The notes under the pieces: generated by a model
Told to the model about the DNA's origin: nothing
Seen by the model: the letters and a program-made list of their open reading frames with translations, nothing else
Database searches by the model: none
Program-made: the position numbers and the translations under genes
Shown here: piece by piece, positions 1 through 8,751 of the stretch
Position numbering within the stretch: position 1 is the stretch's first letter
How the letters are laid out: the number at the start of each line of letters is the position of its first letter
From: Saprospiraceae bacterium
GTDB taxonomy: Bacteria > Bacteroidota > Bacteroidia > Chitinophagales > Saprospiraceae
Direction of reading: 5' to 3'
NCBI GenBank assembly: GCA_022841745.1
Contig: JALHQW010000011.1
Coordinates: 62,001 to 126,000, forward strand
Length of the DNA stretch: 64,000 nucleotides

Positions 1-1836
1 TTTTTCCCTGGCTGCTTTTACGCTTTGGATAAAGGCATCGTCCTTTTCTAAAACCTTGGCCGCTTCTATATAATAACCAAAGAGGTCATAGAGTATTTGC
101 ATATCTATGGAAGAGCCTGCACAGATGGAGGTGCCCTCCCGAAAACTTGCGGTCACTTCATCGAAATAAGGTTTGTTGCCGCCGCCGTCCGGAAAGTTTT
201 CGGGGGAAGTGGAGGGATTGGTGACCAACCATTTACCATTGGGGTGCGGAACTAAAAAATCCATGAAGAACTGAACGGAGCCTTCCATCAACGGAAAGGT
301 TTCTTTTAAAAAACCTTTATCCATCGTGTATTGATAATGCTCCCATATATGCGTACAGAGCCATGCACCCCCAACCGTAAACGTCCCCCAAGTGGGGCCA
401 TCCATCGGTGCGGCCACCCGCCATATATCTGTATTCTGATGAAATACCCATCCGTCAGCGCCATAATGCTCACGGGCCACCTGTGTGCCCTGGTCGGTTA
501 ATTCCCTAATCATGCGTACCAAAGGTTCGGCACATTCCGAAAGATTGCCGCTTTCCACCGGCCAATAATTCATTTCGGTATTGATGTTCGTGGTATATTT
601 CGAATCCCAGGACGGGTTCATATCATCGTTCCAGATGCCCTGCAAATTGGCGGGTTCTGTGCCCGGCCTGGAAGAACCAATCATGAGGTACCTGCCAAAC
701 TGATAACTCAGCGCAGCCAAGGAAGGGTCAGGTTCCGATTGGATTTTTTTCACCCGCTCCGGCGTTGGTAAAAAGGAATTTTGCGTATTGGGCAATGCTA
801 ACGAAACACGGTTAAAGTATTTGCCATGGTCTGCAATGGCTGAATCGAGGATATTATTGTACGATTTATTTTCTATTGCCTTGAAATAATTGTTGACTCG
901 TTGGTGTTGGTCTGCACTCACATCCTTGTAGTTCACAAAATTGGTGGCAGCGGCAAAATAGAGCGTTACCGAATTTGCATTTTCAATCATCAGATTCACA
1001 TCTTCTGTCTTCATGGTTCCACCTTCCGGTACCGCTTTAATCCTTGCTTCATACCGCATCTTTCCTTCTATGCCCATATAGTCGGCTGATTTGCCCGTCA
1101 GGATAAGCCCGTCATTGCCATAAGGGTCCATCTTGAAATAATCGGTGGCATAATTGGAGTGAGCCTGGTTTCTTTCGCCCCGAAGGTTGGCGGTAAAAGT
1201 AATGTTGCCGGGCTTGCTGGCGGTGATACGGACCACAATTACTTGGTCGGGGGCTGATGCGAATACCTCCCGCTGGTACCTTACCCCATTGGATAGGTAA
1301 GAAACACCGGAAATTCCACGCTCCATATCGAGCCATCTCTTATATTCGGCAACGCTGTCCTGGTTCTCAAAAAACAAATGAAGATTGGCGAGGCATTGGT
1401 ATTTCATCTGCTCTACCGGGTAGCCCATGGTGTTTCTGCCGAATAAATTATGTGCTGCCAGGTATTTTTCCTCGAAGACCAGTTGCTGGATTTCGGGCAA
1501 AACCTTGTACCCGCCTTTTACCACGGTTGAATAAGGCCCGCCAGACCAATAGGTTTCTTCATTTAGTTGAATACGTTCTTCCCCATGCTTTCCAAAGACC
1601 ATGGCACCCAAGCGGCCGTTGCCAACCGGCAGGGCATCGTCCCATTTTTGGGCCGGTGCTGCATACCACAACAAGGTGGCAGGGTTAAAGCTCCCGGAGT
1701 TAATCATGTCCGGGATGTCTTTTTGCTGTGCAAAAAGGTTGGTGGTAAGAAAGAGGAGAAATAGAGAAGTTACTATTCGAGTTGATTTCCACAGTCTATT
1801 TGTGCTACCAATATGGTCAAAAAAGTTGGCTGTCAT
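1..1836 (-). CDS. GH95-type alpha-L-fucosidase, partial (runs off left edge)
   Basis: The reading frame is open from the ATG at 1836 to base 1 with no stop, so only the N-terminal 612 codons are present. The first ~38 residues form a basic stretch, a hydrophobic core and an AQQ end, which reads as a Sec signal peptide. The mature start (WYAAPAQKWDDALPVGNGRL) and the later NINTEMNYWP stretch are typical of glycoside hydrolase family 95. The STSPENFPDG segment near the left edge lies where the family has its catalytic acid Glu; that assignment is from family knowledge. Known members remove alpha-1,2-linked fucose or galactose from glycans. The protein is probably periplasmic or secreted. The family's usual length is about 750-800 residues, so roughly 150-200 are missing. 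It is transcribed leftwards, away from the AT-rich block that follows. Confidence 0.85.
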   Translation of the reverse strand, partial: MTANFFDHIGSTNRLWKSTRIVTSLFLLFLTTNLFAQQKDIPDMINSGSFNPATLLWYAAPAQKWDDALPVGNGRLGAMVFGKHGEERIQLNEETYWSGGPYSTVVKGGYKVLPEIQQLVFEEKYLAAHNLFGRNTMGYPVEQMKYQCLANLHLFFENQDSVAEYKRWLDMERGISGVSYLSNGVRYQREVFASAPDQVIVVRITASKPGNITFTANLRGERNQAHSNYATDYFKMDPYGNDGLILTGKSADYMGIEGKMRYEARIKAVPEGGTMKTEDVNLMIENANSVTLYFAAATNFVNYKDVSADQHQRVNNYFKAIENKSYNNILDSAIADHGKYFNRVSLALPNTQNSFLPTPERVKKIQSEPDPSLAALSYQFGRYLMIGSSRPGTEPANLQGIWNDDMNPSWDSKYTTNINTEMNYWPVESGNLSECAEPLVRMIRELTDQGTQVAREHYGADGWVFHQNTDIWRVAAPMDGPTWGTFTVGGAWLCTHIWEHYQYTMDKGFLKETFPLMEGSVQFFMDFLVPHPNGKWLVTNPSTSPENFPDGGGNKPYFDEVTASFREGTSICAGSSIDMQILYDLFGYYIEAAKVLEKDDAFIQSVKAAREK

Positions 1837-1893
1837 GTTTTTGATTTTTTATGTTGTTTTAGTGTTGTAATTGGGTTGGAGGTAAAGGTTTTC

Positions 1894-2010
1894 GGCTTGG
1901 CGATGTGGCGGATTTCGGAACACAAAACTGTCAATACACCACAAAAGTTGATGCGAGGCAGAATGTTCAATTAACCAAGTCACCCGCCATTTCGCCAAAC
2001 GCCTGTTACC
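1894..2010. repeat. attC-like imperfect palindrome
   Basis: The arms at 1894-1911 (GGCTTGGCGATGTGGCGG) and 1984-2003 (CCGCCATTTCGCCAAACGCC) are imperfectly complementary and about 70 nt apart. They are followed by TGTTACCGG. This resembles the recombination-site-like palindromes often seen beside accessory genes in Bacteroidota. It sits at the downstream edge of the AT-rich ATPase gene. No integrase is visible. The attC interpretation is inference. Confidence 0.35.
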
Positions 2011-2060
2011 GGTTCGGTGTTCTTGTTTTGTTCTATGGTCTGTCAAAATAGTCTTTTCAT

Positions 2061-5000
2061 TTAGTTTTGCTTACCATAATTACTTATTATATACTTCAAA
2101 AGTTCAGATTCAAACTGGCCTAAATCTATACCCTCTTTTATATAACCCGCTGGTATTAGTGTTCGGTAATCTCCGTCTAAACTGAATTTGTCTATTTGAT
2201 GAGCATTTTCATAAATGTCCACTAAGTGACCTACCTTACTACCCAAGTCGTTATTGAATTTCATAAACTCAACGACACTTTCAATTTTTTCAACCGCATA
2301 TCTATCTGCACCTGTGTACTTGGTCATATCAATTGAACACAATGCAAAGCAGTTCGGGTTTTGGTGTGCTCTTAATGTTTGATTTCTTGATATTCTTATT
2401 GGAGTTGTTTCGAGCCATTTAGATTTAATTTCAATGTAGTAAACAGGTCTTTCATCAATGTAAACTACAAGGTCTTGGCCATCCTGCTCACTCATTATTT
2501 TCGCATTAATATTTTGCGATAATCTTTTTAGAAGTACGTCTTCCAGATGATTGCCAATTTTCTTTTTATATTGCATTTCGGCTTCCTCTTGCTGTTTTTT
2601 GAGCAATGCATCTTCACCAAGTTTTATCAACTCATCAAGTTTCGGATGTCCGGCAATACCTGCAAGTTTTCTAATTACGGCTTCAGTCTGACTTAAAATA
2701 GTGAAGGATGCATCACCATCTGCTAACTGCACCAATATTGCCGACTTATTTCTTGACGTTGCCGGAAAAAGCTTTTCATAAAGTTCATTGTTTTCTTGGT
2801 CGGGCTTGAAATTTCTAATGATGTCAATAATATCACTTCTGTAGGGGTGGTTTTCCATGTGAATCTCATTTCCTGATTCCCCGAAAAACCGCACTTCTAT
2901 TTCAGATGTCAAATCCAATGCTTTAATAGATTTCATGTCATCATGAATATTTTCAATATCCGAATGTGCAAGTTTGGTTCTAATTGGATTACTTGGCTCT
3001 ACTATATTGTCATATAAATCTTTTACAAACTCAGGTATTTTGTTATCCCTGTAAAGATTTGCAACGCCTTTTAATTCGTGAAGTTGATTTGGATAAACAT
3101 CATATCGCAGGAATATCTTTTTTATATCTGCGTAATTAAAGGCTTCTTTCAAAATCTTGGCTAATACTTCTAAATTCTCTTTCGTCCATTCAGCATCCTT
3201 ATCACTGATATCATTCAAAAATACTTTGAACAAGTCGTTTTGCCCTTTTCTAATGTCTATATTATCTTCACCGGGAACGGAAGGGAGGATAACAGGACTT
3301 AACTTTAAACCATAATGTTCTTCAATTAGCTTTATCACTTTGACAGGGCCACTTATTGAATCTTCGTTCGGGATGATACTGGCGTATTGAATTAAACATA
3401 CAAGGTAGTTTTCAGGCAAACTCTCTGAACGTGTATTTTCCTTTATATGCTCGTCCAATGAAGCATTGATTAACTCCATGTAATTCCTTCGGCCAAAGTT
3501 TTCAAACTCCAATCCCTCAAGTAAAAAGGCAGTATCAATTTGTCTGTTGGTTATTTTGGGATTGATTACATCTGCTAATGGAATAAGTGCATCGGTCAAA
3601 TCAACGGATTTGCTTAACTCTACTTGTTTTCTAAATTGCCCTTTAATATTGGGAAGCAAACTTCTATTTGCGAACAATTCTCCTTCGCCCTTACGAATCA
3701 TTTCCTGGTATAAAAGAATTAACTCCGGCTTGTTGAATGATTCAATTACTCCCTTTTCTTGAATTTTATCAGCGATATCGGCAAACCCAATTCTTAGGAT
3801 GTCCAAAATTTTCCAATCATCCATCAGTTTCGTCCATATTGGAATAAGTTCTGATTGGGGAACATTTTCATAAAAACCACCAACAACATTGTAAATAGCT
3901 TTTAGGGTATTTTCATATGCTTCACGAATTACCGAACCGTTTAGAAAAACTGCTTCCTGTGCCGATATTCGAGTGGTTTGTGTTTCAACAAATGGAAGGG
4001 TTTTAAACTTATTTGTCCACTCCTCTTTGAATTCCGTAAAGTACTTGTTTAACTCTGCATCATCTGAACTAACACTAAAGTTGATTTCGGCCAGCAAATG
4101 CGGATTTTGGATTTTTGCAAGGTTGTTTTCTAAGAAAGTAAAAATTAAATCAGATGCCTCTTGCATCAGTTTCTGATTAGCTAATTCTTCTGTCTTGTTT
4201 TTTTCATTTTCTGAATTGAGATGTAAGCCGTCTCTTGGTTCGGTAGGTTGGAAATTTTTAGAGTGAATTACAAAGTTGAACCCGAAATGCTCTGTCCCGA
4301 TTAATGGATAAAAAAGAAAGAGTCGTGGTAAACTGGCTGGCAATATTTCTGCTTTCCCAATATATCCTTCAGCAGTTGAATTATTTTCAATAGGAAGCAC
4401 AATGGTTAATCTATCCGTTTTAAGGTAGTTTATTCTTTTGATTTTGTTATTTATCTGTATTTCTCTTGTGTGGAAATACTCACTGGATTCTTCAACTTCA
4501 TTTTTGATGTAGGTTGTTGTGTTGTCTTGATTGTCAATAACAGTTACTTTTTTCAATCTATCATTAAAAATCATCACATAAGGCAAAATTACTTTGAGTG
4601 ACTCTGTGGCATCAAATGCTCTTTTCTTGTTGAGTGTATTATTAAATTCAAATTTAAAGATGGTTTTTGGCAACTCATCAAAAGTGGGTTGCTCACTCAA
4701 TAATTGTGTAACTTTATTTCTCAGATTGCTTATTTCATCACAAAGCTTTTCCCAATCTTGTGTACTGCGGTCTATTATAAGGTCTGTGAATTTTATGTGG
4801 CCTAATGCTGAATAATTAGAATCTTCTCCTTCGGGTTCGTCCTGAATAGCACCGCTTACTTTTACTATATCACCAAAAGAATGAGAAGTCATAAAGCCTG
4901 TGCCATATTGACCAATTGGGTCGGCTTCTTCTCTTTCAAATTTCTTTTCAGTTAGCGTTTTTGAACTAACCTGCGTAAACAAACAATCTAAGGTGTGCAT

Positions 5001-5234
5001 GGTAAAGGGCACACCATTGTGTGAAAAGATTAGTTCGGTATCTGACAGACTTAACTCAATCTCACACGATGGGCTTAAATCCACCGCATTTTGAAACAGT
5101 TCCCAAACGGCTCTTTTAGCATGGTTAGGGCCAATTTTCTTTATGCCCTGAATAATCTTATCTGCGTGTTGCTTTAAGTCATTACGCTGGGTTTTAAATT
5201 TATATAAATCGGCTCTTGATACTTGTGTTTCCAT
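2061..5234 (-). CDS. Large GHKL (sacsin-like) ATPase with C-terminal nuclease-like domain
   Basis: This is a 1057-residue protein. The N-terminal ~200 residues carry a GHKL/HSP90-type ATP-binding fold: WELFQNAVD (N-box Asn), then a Q-Y-G-T-G-F glycine-rich lid, as in the sacsin and 'NO VEIN' families. The middle ~650 residues are mostly helical and not recognised. Around residues 870-940 a PD-(D/E)XK-like pattern appears: GNHLEDVLL, then DGQDLVVY, then YYIEIKSKW. That resembles the DUF3883-type nuclease-like domain. There is no signal peptide or membrane segment, so it is cytoplasmic. Known proteins of this architecture occur alone or in restriction/defence clusters, so an anti-phage or DNA-processing role is likely but inferred. 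The gene is far AT-richer than its neighbours and has palindromic or attC-like sequence at its downstream edge, which suggests transfer. Confidence 0.7.
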   Translation of the reverse strand: METQVSRADLYKFKTQRNDLKQHADKIIQGIKKIGPNHAKRAVWELFQNAVDLSPSCEIELSLSDTELIFSHNGVPFTMHTLDCLFTQVSSKTLTEKKFEREEADPIGQYGTGFMTSHSFGDIVKVSGAIQDEPEGEDSNYSALGHIKFTDLIIDRSTQDWEKLCDEISNLRNKVTQLLSEQPTFDELPKTIFKFEFNNTLNKKRAFDATESLKVILPYVMIFNDRLKKVTVIDNQDNTTTYIKNEVEESSEYFHTREIQINNKIKRINYLKTDRLTIVLPIENNSTAEGYIGKAEILPASLPRLFLFYPLIGTEHFGFNFVIHSKNFQPTEPRDGLHLNSENEKNKTEELANQKLMQEASDLIFTFLENNLAKIQNPHLLAEINFSVSSDDAELNKYFTEFKEEWTNKFKTLPFVETQTTRISAQEAVFLNGSVIREAYENTLKAIYNVVGGFYENVPQSELIPIWTKLMDDWKILDILRIGFADIADKIQEKGVIESFNKPELILLYQEMIRKGEGELFANRSLLPNIKGQFRKQVELSKSVDLTDALIPLADVINPKITNRQIDTAFLLEGLEFENFGRRNYMELINASLDEHIKENTRSESLPENYLVCLIQYASIIPNEDSISGPVKVIKLIEEHYGLKLSPVILPSVPGEDNIDIRKGQNDLFKVFLNDISDKDAEWTKENLEVLAKILKEAFNYADIKKIFLRYDVYPNQLHELKGVANLYRDNKIPEFVKDLYDNIVEPSNPIRTKLAHSDIENIHDDMKSIKALDLTSEIEVRFFGESGNEIHMENHPYRSDIIDIIRNFKPDQENNELYEKLFPATSRNKSAILVQLADGDASFTILSQTEAVIRKLAGIAGHPKLDELIKLGEDALLKKQQEEAEMQYKKKIGNHLEDVLLKRLSQNINAKIMSEQDGQDLVVYIDERPVYYIEIKSKWLETTPIRISRNQTLRAHQNPNCFALCSIDMTKYTGADRYAVEKIESVVEFMKFNNDLGSKVGHLVDIYENAHQIDKFSLDGDYRTLIPAGYIKEGIDLGQFESELLKYIISNYGKQN

Positions 5235-5547
5235 AAAAATTAATTCTGTAGGTAAAAGTCATTCTCCCTTAATATTTGTATTTTGTTAGGTGGCGTTTGT
5301 TTTGGTTATATATTTCATTGCCGTTGTCTGTCTTACACTGACCGCTAACGTGATAATATACAAACCTCTCGTACATCCCCACAAAGATAAAAACCACCTC
5401 CGACATTCAATGATTTGGCAATACATTTTATCCAGAATGCTGCAAATCAGCGTTTTAAGGATTGAAAAAGAGCTACCCTCTCATGTACAGCAATTATTAT
5501 CCCCAGCTTTTCACTCCATTCCCCTACCTTTCGCCCAAATTCCACCA

Positions 5548-8061
5548 ATGAAAAAAATCCTCCATCTCCTCCTCCTGTTCACCACCCAAGCAGCCCTCGC
5601 CCAAGCCCCCCAACTCGACAGTGCCCTCACCTACCTCCACGACCATGCCCTGTTCAACGGCGTGGTGCTGCTGGCAGAAAACGGCAAGGTCGTTTACCAA
5701 AAAAACTACGGCATCACCGACATCCGCCCCACGGGGGCAAGCAACCCGCAGCCCTTGCAGGTCTCGTCGGCGTTCAACCTCGCCTCCATTTCCAAGCAGT
5801 TCATGTGTGCGATGGTCTGCCTATTGCAGGAGGGCGGGCGGCTCGGCTTCGACGACAAGGTGCAAAAACACCTGCCGGAATTCCCCTATCCCGACATCAC
5901 TGTGCGGCAATTGATGAACCATACGAGCGGTGTGACGGAGTATTTCGACCTTTCCGTCCGCTACACCGGGGCGTTGGACACGCTTGACAACCAGGCGATT
6001 ATGCAGCTATTGGCGGAAGTGAAGCCGCCGCTCGATTTTGCGCCCGGCGAAAAATGGCAGTACAGCAACACGGGCTACGTCGTGCTCGGCTCGCTCATCG
6101 AGAAGCTGTCCGGGAAGTCCATCGCCGACTATTTCACCGAAAAAATAACCCGCCCGCTGGGGCTGAAGAACACCTATATCTATCACCTGAAAATGAAGTC
6201 CTCGCCCGCCAACCGGGTCTATGGCTTCCATCGGGAGGACGGCAAAAACAAGCTCGACGACCTCATGCGCTTCGACGGTATCGTGGGCGATGGCAACGTC
6301 TATTCCTCCGCCGAAGACCTGCTGAAATGGACGCAGGCACTCCACGGCGGCAAATTGCTTAAGCCCGCCACCTACGCCGAAATGAGGAAGCCCGCCCCGC
6401 TGAACGACGGCACGACCCATCCCTACGGCTTCGGTATTGGTTTCAATTGCGGCAATTGCGCGGCCCACACGGGCGGCTGGGTCGGTTTTTTGAACCTGCT
6501 GTGGACAGATTTTGACAAAAAGCGGACACTCGTCGTGCTGTCGAGCGGCGGTTCTGCGGCGGGGCTTCGGGCAGGGCAACAGTTTATGATGGGCGATAAA
6601 ATCACCTTGCCGCAAACGCAACTCATTGAAAATGTGCAACTGGTGGACGGCTCCGGCTCGCCCGCCCGCCGTGCGTCCGTGCGCCTACGGGACAACCGCA
6701 TCTGGGAAATCGGCGACCTCCAACCCTTCCAAAACGAACCCGTTTACGACGGCAAAGGGCAGGTGCTCGCCCCCGGTTTCATTGACACCCACAGCCACCA
6801 TTTCTGGGCCTTGGACGAAGACCCTAGCCTGCTGCCCGCCCTCAGCCAGGGTATCACGACCATCATCACGGGGCAGGACGGCAGCAGCGAGCCCATGGAC
6901 AGCCTCGAAGCGGCGGTGAAGCGCCAGCCCATCTCCATCAACGTCGCCTCCTACACGGGCCACACCTCCCTGCGCTTGGATGCGATGGGCATGGCCGGTT
7001 TCCGCCGACACGCCACGGCTGCCGAGGTGGAAAAAATGAAGGCCAGCCTGAAATCCGAGTTGGAGAAAGGCTCGCTGGGGCTTTGCACGGGGCTGGAATA
7101 CGAGCGGGCGTTTTACTCCAACCGGGACGAGGTGCTGGCCCTCGCCAAAATCACCGGCGAGGCGGGCGGGCGCTACATCAGCCATATCCGCAGCGAGGAC
7201 ATCAATATCGAGGACGCCATTGACGAAATCATCAACATCGGGCGGGAGGCGAAGCTGCCCGTGCAGGTCTCGCATATCAAAGTGGCCATGAAGAGCAAAT
7301 GGGAATCGAGCCGGGGCATCGTGGCCGCCATGCAGGCCGCCCGTGCCCAGGGCATCGCTATCACCGCCGACTGCTACCCCTACGATTTCTGGCATTCGAC
7401 GCTCAAGGTGCTGTTCCCGAACCGGGACTACGACAACCTCGCCAGCGCTGAATTCGCCTGCCGGGAACTCTTCGACCCGGCGCAATCGAGGCTGTCAGCG
7501 TATTTGCCCAACCCCAGCTACAAGGGCAAGACCGTGGCCGAAGTCGCCCGCCTGCGCAACGAAACGCCTGCCCAAACGCTGGTCTGGCTCATCGCCGAGG
7601 CCGACCGCTTCGATGGCGCCCACCCCGACGCCGAGGGCAGCACAGAGGCCATCATGGGCAAGTCCATGCTCGATACCGACATCGCCAATTTCATCGCCTG
7701 GCCGCATACCAATATCTGCTCGGACGGCGCCCCGACGAGCCACCCACGGGGGCACGGCGCTTTTCCAAGGATTCTGGCGAAATACGTGCGGCAAGAAAAA
7801 TTGCTCCCGCTGGAAACCGCCATCCAAAAAATGACCTCCCTGTGCGCCGAGCACACGGGCATCCAAAAGCGGGGCCTGGTGACCAATGGCTTCTTCGCTG
7901 ACCTCGTGCTCTTCGACCCCGCCACCGTACAGGACAACGCGACCGCCGACAACCCCACCGCCCTTTCCAGCGGCATCACAGCGGTTTGGGTGAATGGGCA
8001 ACTGGTGTTCGAGAACGGGAAGGCGACGGGGAAGCGGGCGGGGGTGGTGGTGCGGCGATAG
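5548..8061 (+). CDS. Fusion of class C beta-lactamase-like serine hydrolase and D-aminoacylase-like amidohydrolase
   Basis: The ATG at 5548 is preferred over the in-frame upstream ATG at 5290 because it begins a clean signal peptide (MKKILHLLLLFTTQAALAQ). The product is 837 residues. The first half is a penicillin-binding/beta-lactamase class C fold with S80-x-x-K83 (SISK), Y172-S173-N174 and an HTGGW motif near 307. The second half, from about residue 360, is an N-acyl-D-amino-acid amidohydrolase: AP-GFIDTHSHH with metal-binding H415/H417, GITTIITGQDG, and later SHIKVAMKS and CSDGAPTSHPRGHGAF. It probably acts in the periplasm on D-amino-acid-containing peptides, such as peptidoglycan fragments. 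Each half is normally a separate enzyme, so the fusion would pair a D-peptidase or esterase with a D-aminoacylase (inference). A degenerate copy of its 3' end lies at 17006-17107. Confidence 0.85.
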   Translation: MKKILHLLLLFTTQAALAQAPQLDSALTYLHDHALFNGVVLLAENGKVVYQKNYGITDIRPTGASNPQPLQVSSAFNLASISKQFMCAMVCLLQEGGRLGFDDKVQKHLPEFPYPDITVRQLMNHTSGVTEYFDLSVRYTGALDTLDNQAIMQLLAEVKPPLDFAPGEKWQYSNTGYVVLGSLIEKLSGKSIADYFTEKITRPLGLKNTYIYHLKMKSSPANRVYGFHREDGKNKLDDLMRFDGIVGDGNVYSSAEDLLKWTQALHGGKLLKPATYAEMRKPAPLNDGTTHPYGFGIGFNCGNCAAHTGGWVGFLNLLWTDFDKKRTLVVLSSGGSAAGLRAGQQFMMGDKITLPQTQLIENVQLVDGSGSPARRASVRLRDNRIWEIGDLQPFQNEPVYDGKGQVLAPGFIDTHSHHFWALDEDPSLLPALSQGITTIITGQDGSSEPMDSLEAAVKRQPISINVASYTGHTSLRLDAMGMAGFRRHATAAEVEKMKASLKSELEKGSLGLCTGLEYERAFYSNRDEVLALAKITGEAGGRYISHIRSEDINIEDAIDEIINIGREAKLPVQVSHIKVAMKSKWESSRGIVAAMQAARAQGIAITADCYPYDFWHSTLKVLFPNRDYDNLASAEFACRELFDPAQSRLSAYLPNPSYKGKTVAEVARLRNETPAQTLVWLIAEADRFDGAHPDAEGSTEAIMGKSMLDTDIANFIAWPHTNICSDGAPTSHPRGHGAFPRILAKYVRQEKLLPLETAIQKMTSLCAEHTGIQKRGLVTNGFFADLVLFDPATVQDNATADNPTALSSGITAVWVNGQLVFENGKATGKRAGVVVRR

Positions 8062-8069
8062 GAGGGAGC

Positions 8070-8278
8070 GTACCAGCTTCGGGAAAGGCCGTAACAGTGT
8101 CCAGAAAGGCGAACTAGCTTCGGGAAAGGCCGTACCAGCGTCCAGATAAGGCGTATTGCTTTCGGGAAAAGGTGTACTGCTTTCGGGAAAAGCCTTACAG
8201 GTGTCCAGAAAGGCCGTAACAGTGTCGGGAAAAGGCGTACTGGCTTCGGGGAAAGACGAACTGGTGTCGGGAAATATG
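8070..8278. repeat. Minisatellite: ten tandem ~21-bp units
   Basis: Ten head-to-tail units start at 8070, 8091, 8111, 8132, 8153, 8174, 8195, 8216, 8237 and 8258. All are 21 bp except the second (20 bp). Each begins GTA/GAA-C and ends (G/C)GGGAAAAGGC or CCAGAAAGGC, so two subtypes (TTCGGG and GTCCAG) are interspersed. The array begins 9 bp after the D-aminoacylase stop codon. Because 21 is a multiple of three, read-through would encode a seven-residue repeat (SGKxxxx), but I see no gene that must use it. Confidence 0.85.
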
Positions 8279-8751
8279 CAACTTGCGAATAGGGAAGAGA
8301 AATGCTTGATGAGGAGGGGGTTTTTGGAATCAAATAGGTGATATTTGGTTGGAAAAGGGGGAGAATAGGTGATGCATTCAAGGATTGATTGGGCGTGAAA
8401 GCAACAAGCCCTCCGAAATTTATCCCCATATCACAAAAAAAAGTTGGGGAAAAATAAAAACCCCGCTAGATGACTTGGATTTGTGAAAGTCTATCATAAA
8501 TTTGCCATATCATACTTCACACAATGAGGAAACCTAAAAAACTGGACAAAGCAAGTCACAAAATTTTGTGGCATTGCTATTCCTACTTTGGACAAAAGCG
8601 GTTTCGTATTTTACTTAGTCGCAATTGTTCGCTTTAGAATGCAAGGGTAAAGTGTACTTATCTGAAAACGACTAAGTGAAAGGCGGAATGCGGGTTTTGG
8701 TTATTCGTTTTCGGGAGTGGAGTAGTTCTCATCAATTAAGAAAAAAGGAAA
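8279..8751. other. AT-rich intergenic stretch with a small ORF remnant
   Basis: There is no convincing gene here. A 37-codon ORF at 8524-8637 (MRKPKKLDKASHKILWHCYS...) may be a remnant or chance. The final ~20 bases before 8752 contain AAAAAAGGAAA, a purine-rich stretch suitable as a ribosome-binding region for the TIR gene. Base composition changes from GC-rich to AT-rich between about 8280 and 8450, marking the edge of the foreign-looking block. Confidence 0.4.

Noticed and set aside
5290-5547. N-terminal extension of the beta-lactamase/D-aminoacylase fusion
   Set aside because: The extension has no homology, lies in AT-rich DNA, and would bury the signal peptide that begins at 5548.
8070-8278. 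Tandem array considered as a CRISPR
   Set aside because: Units are directly adjacent with no spacers, the period is 21 bp, and no cas gene is nearby.
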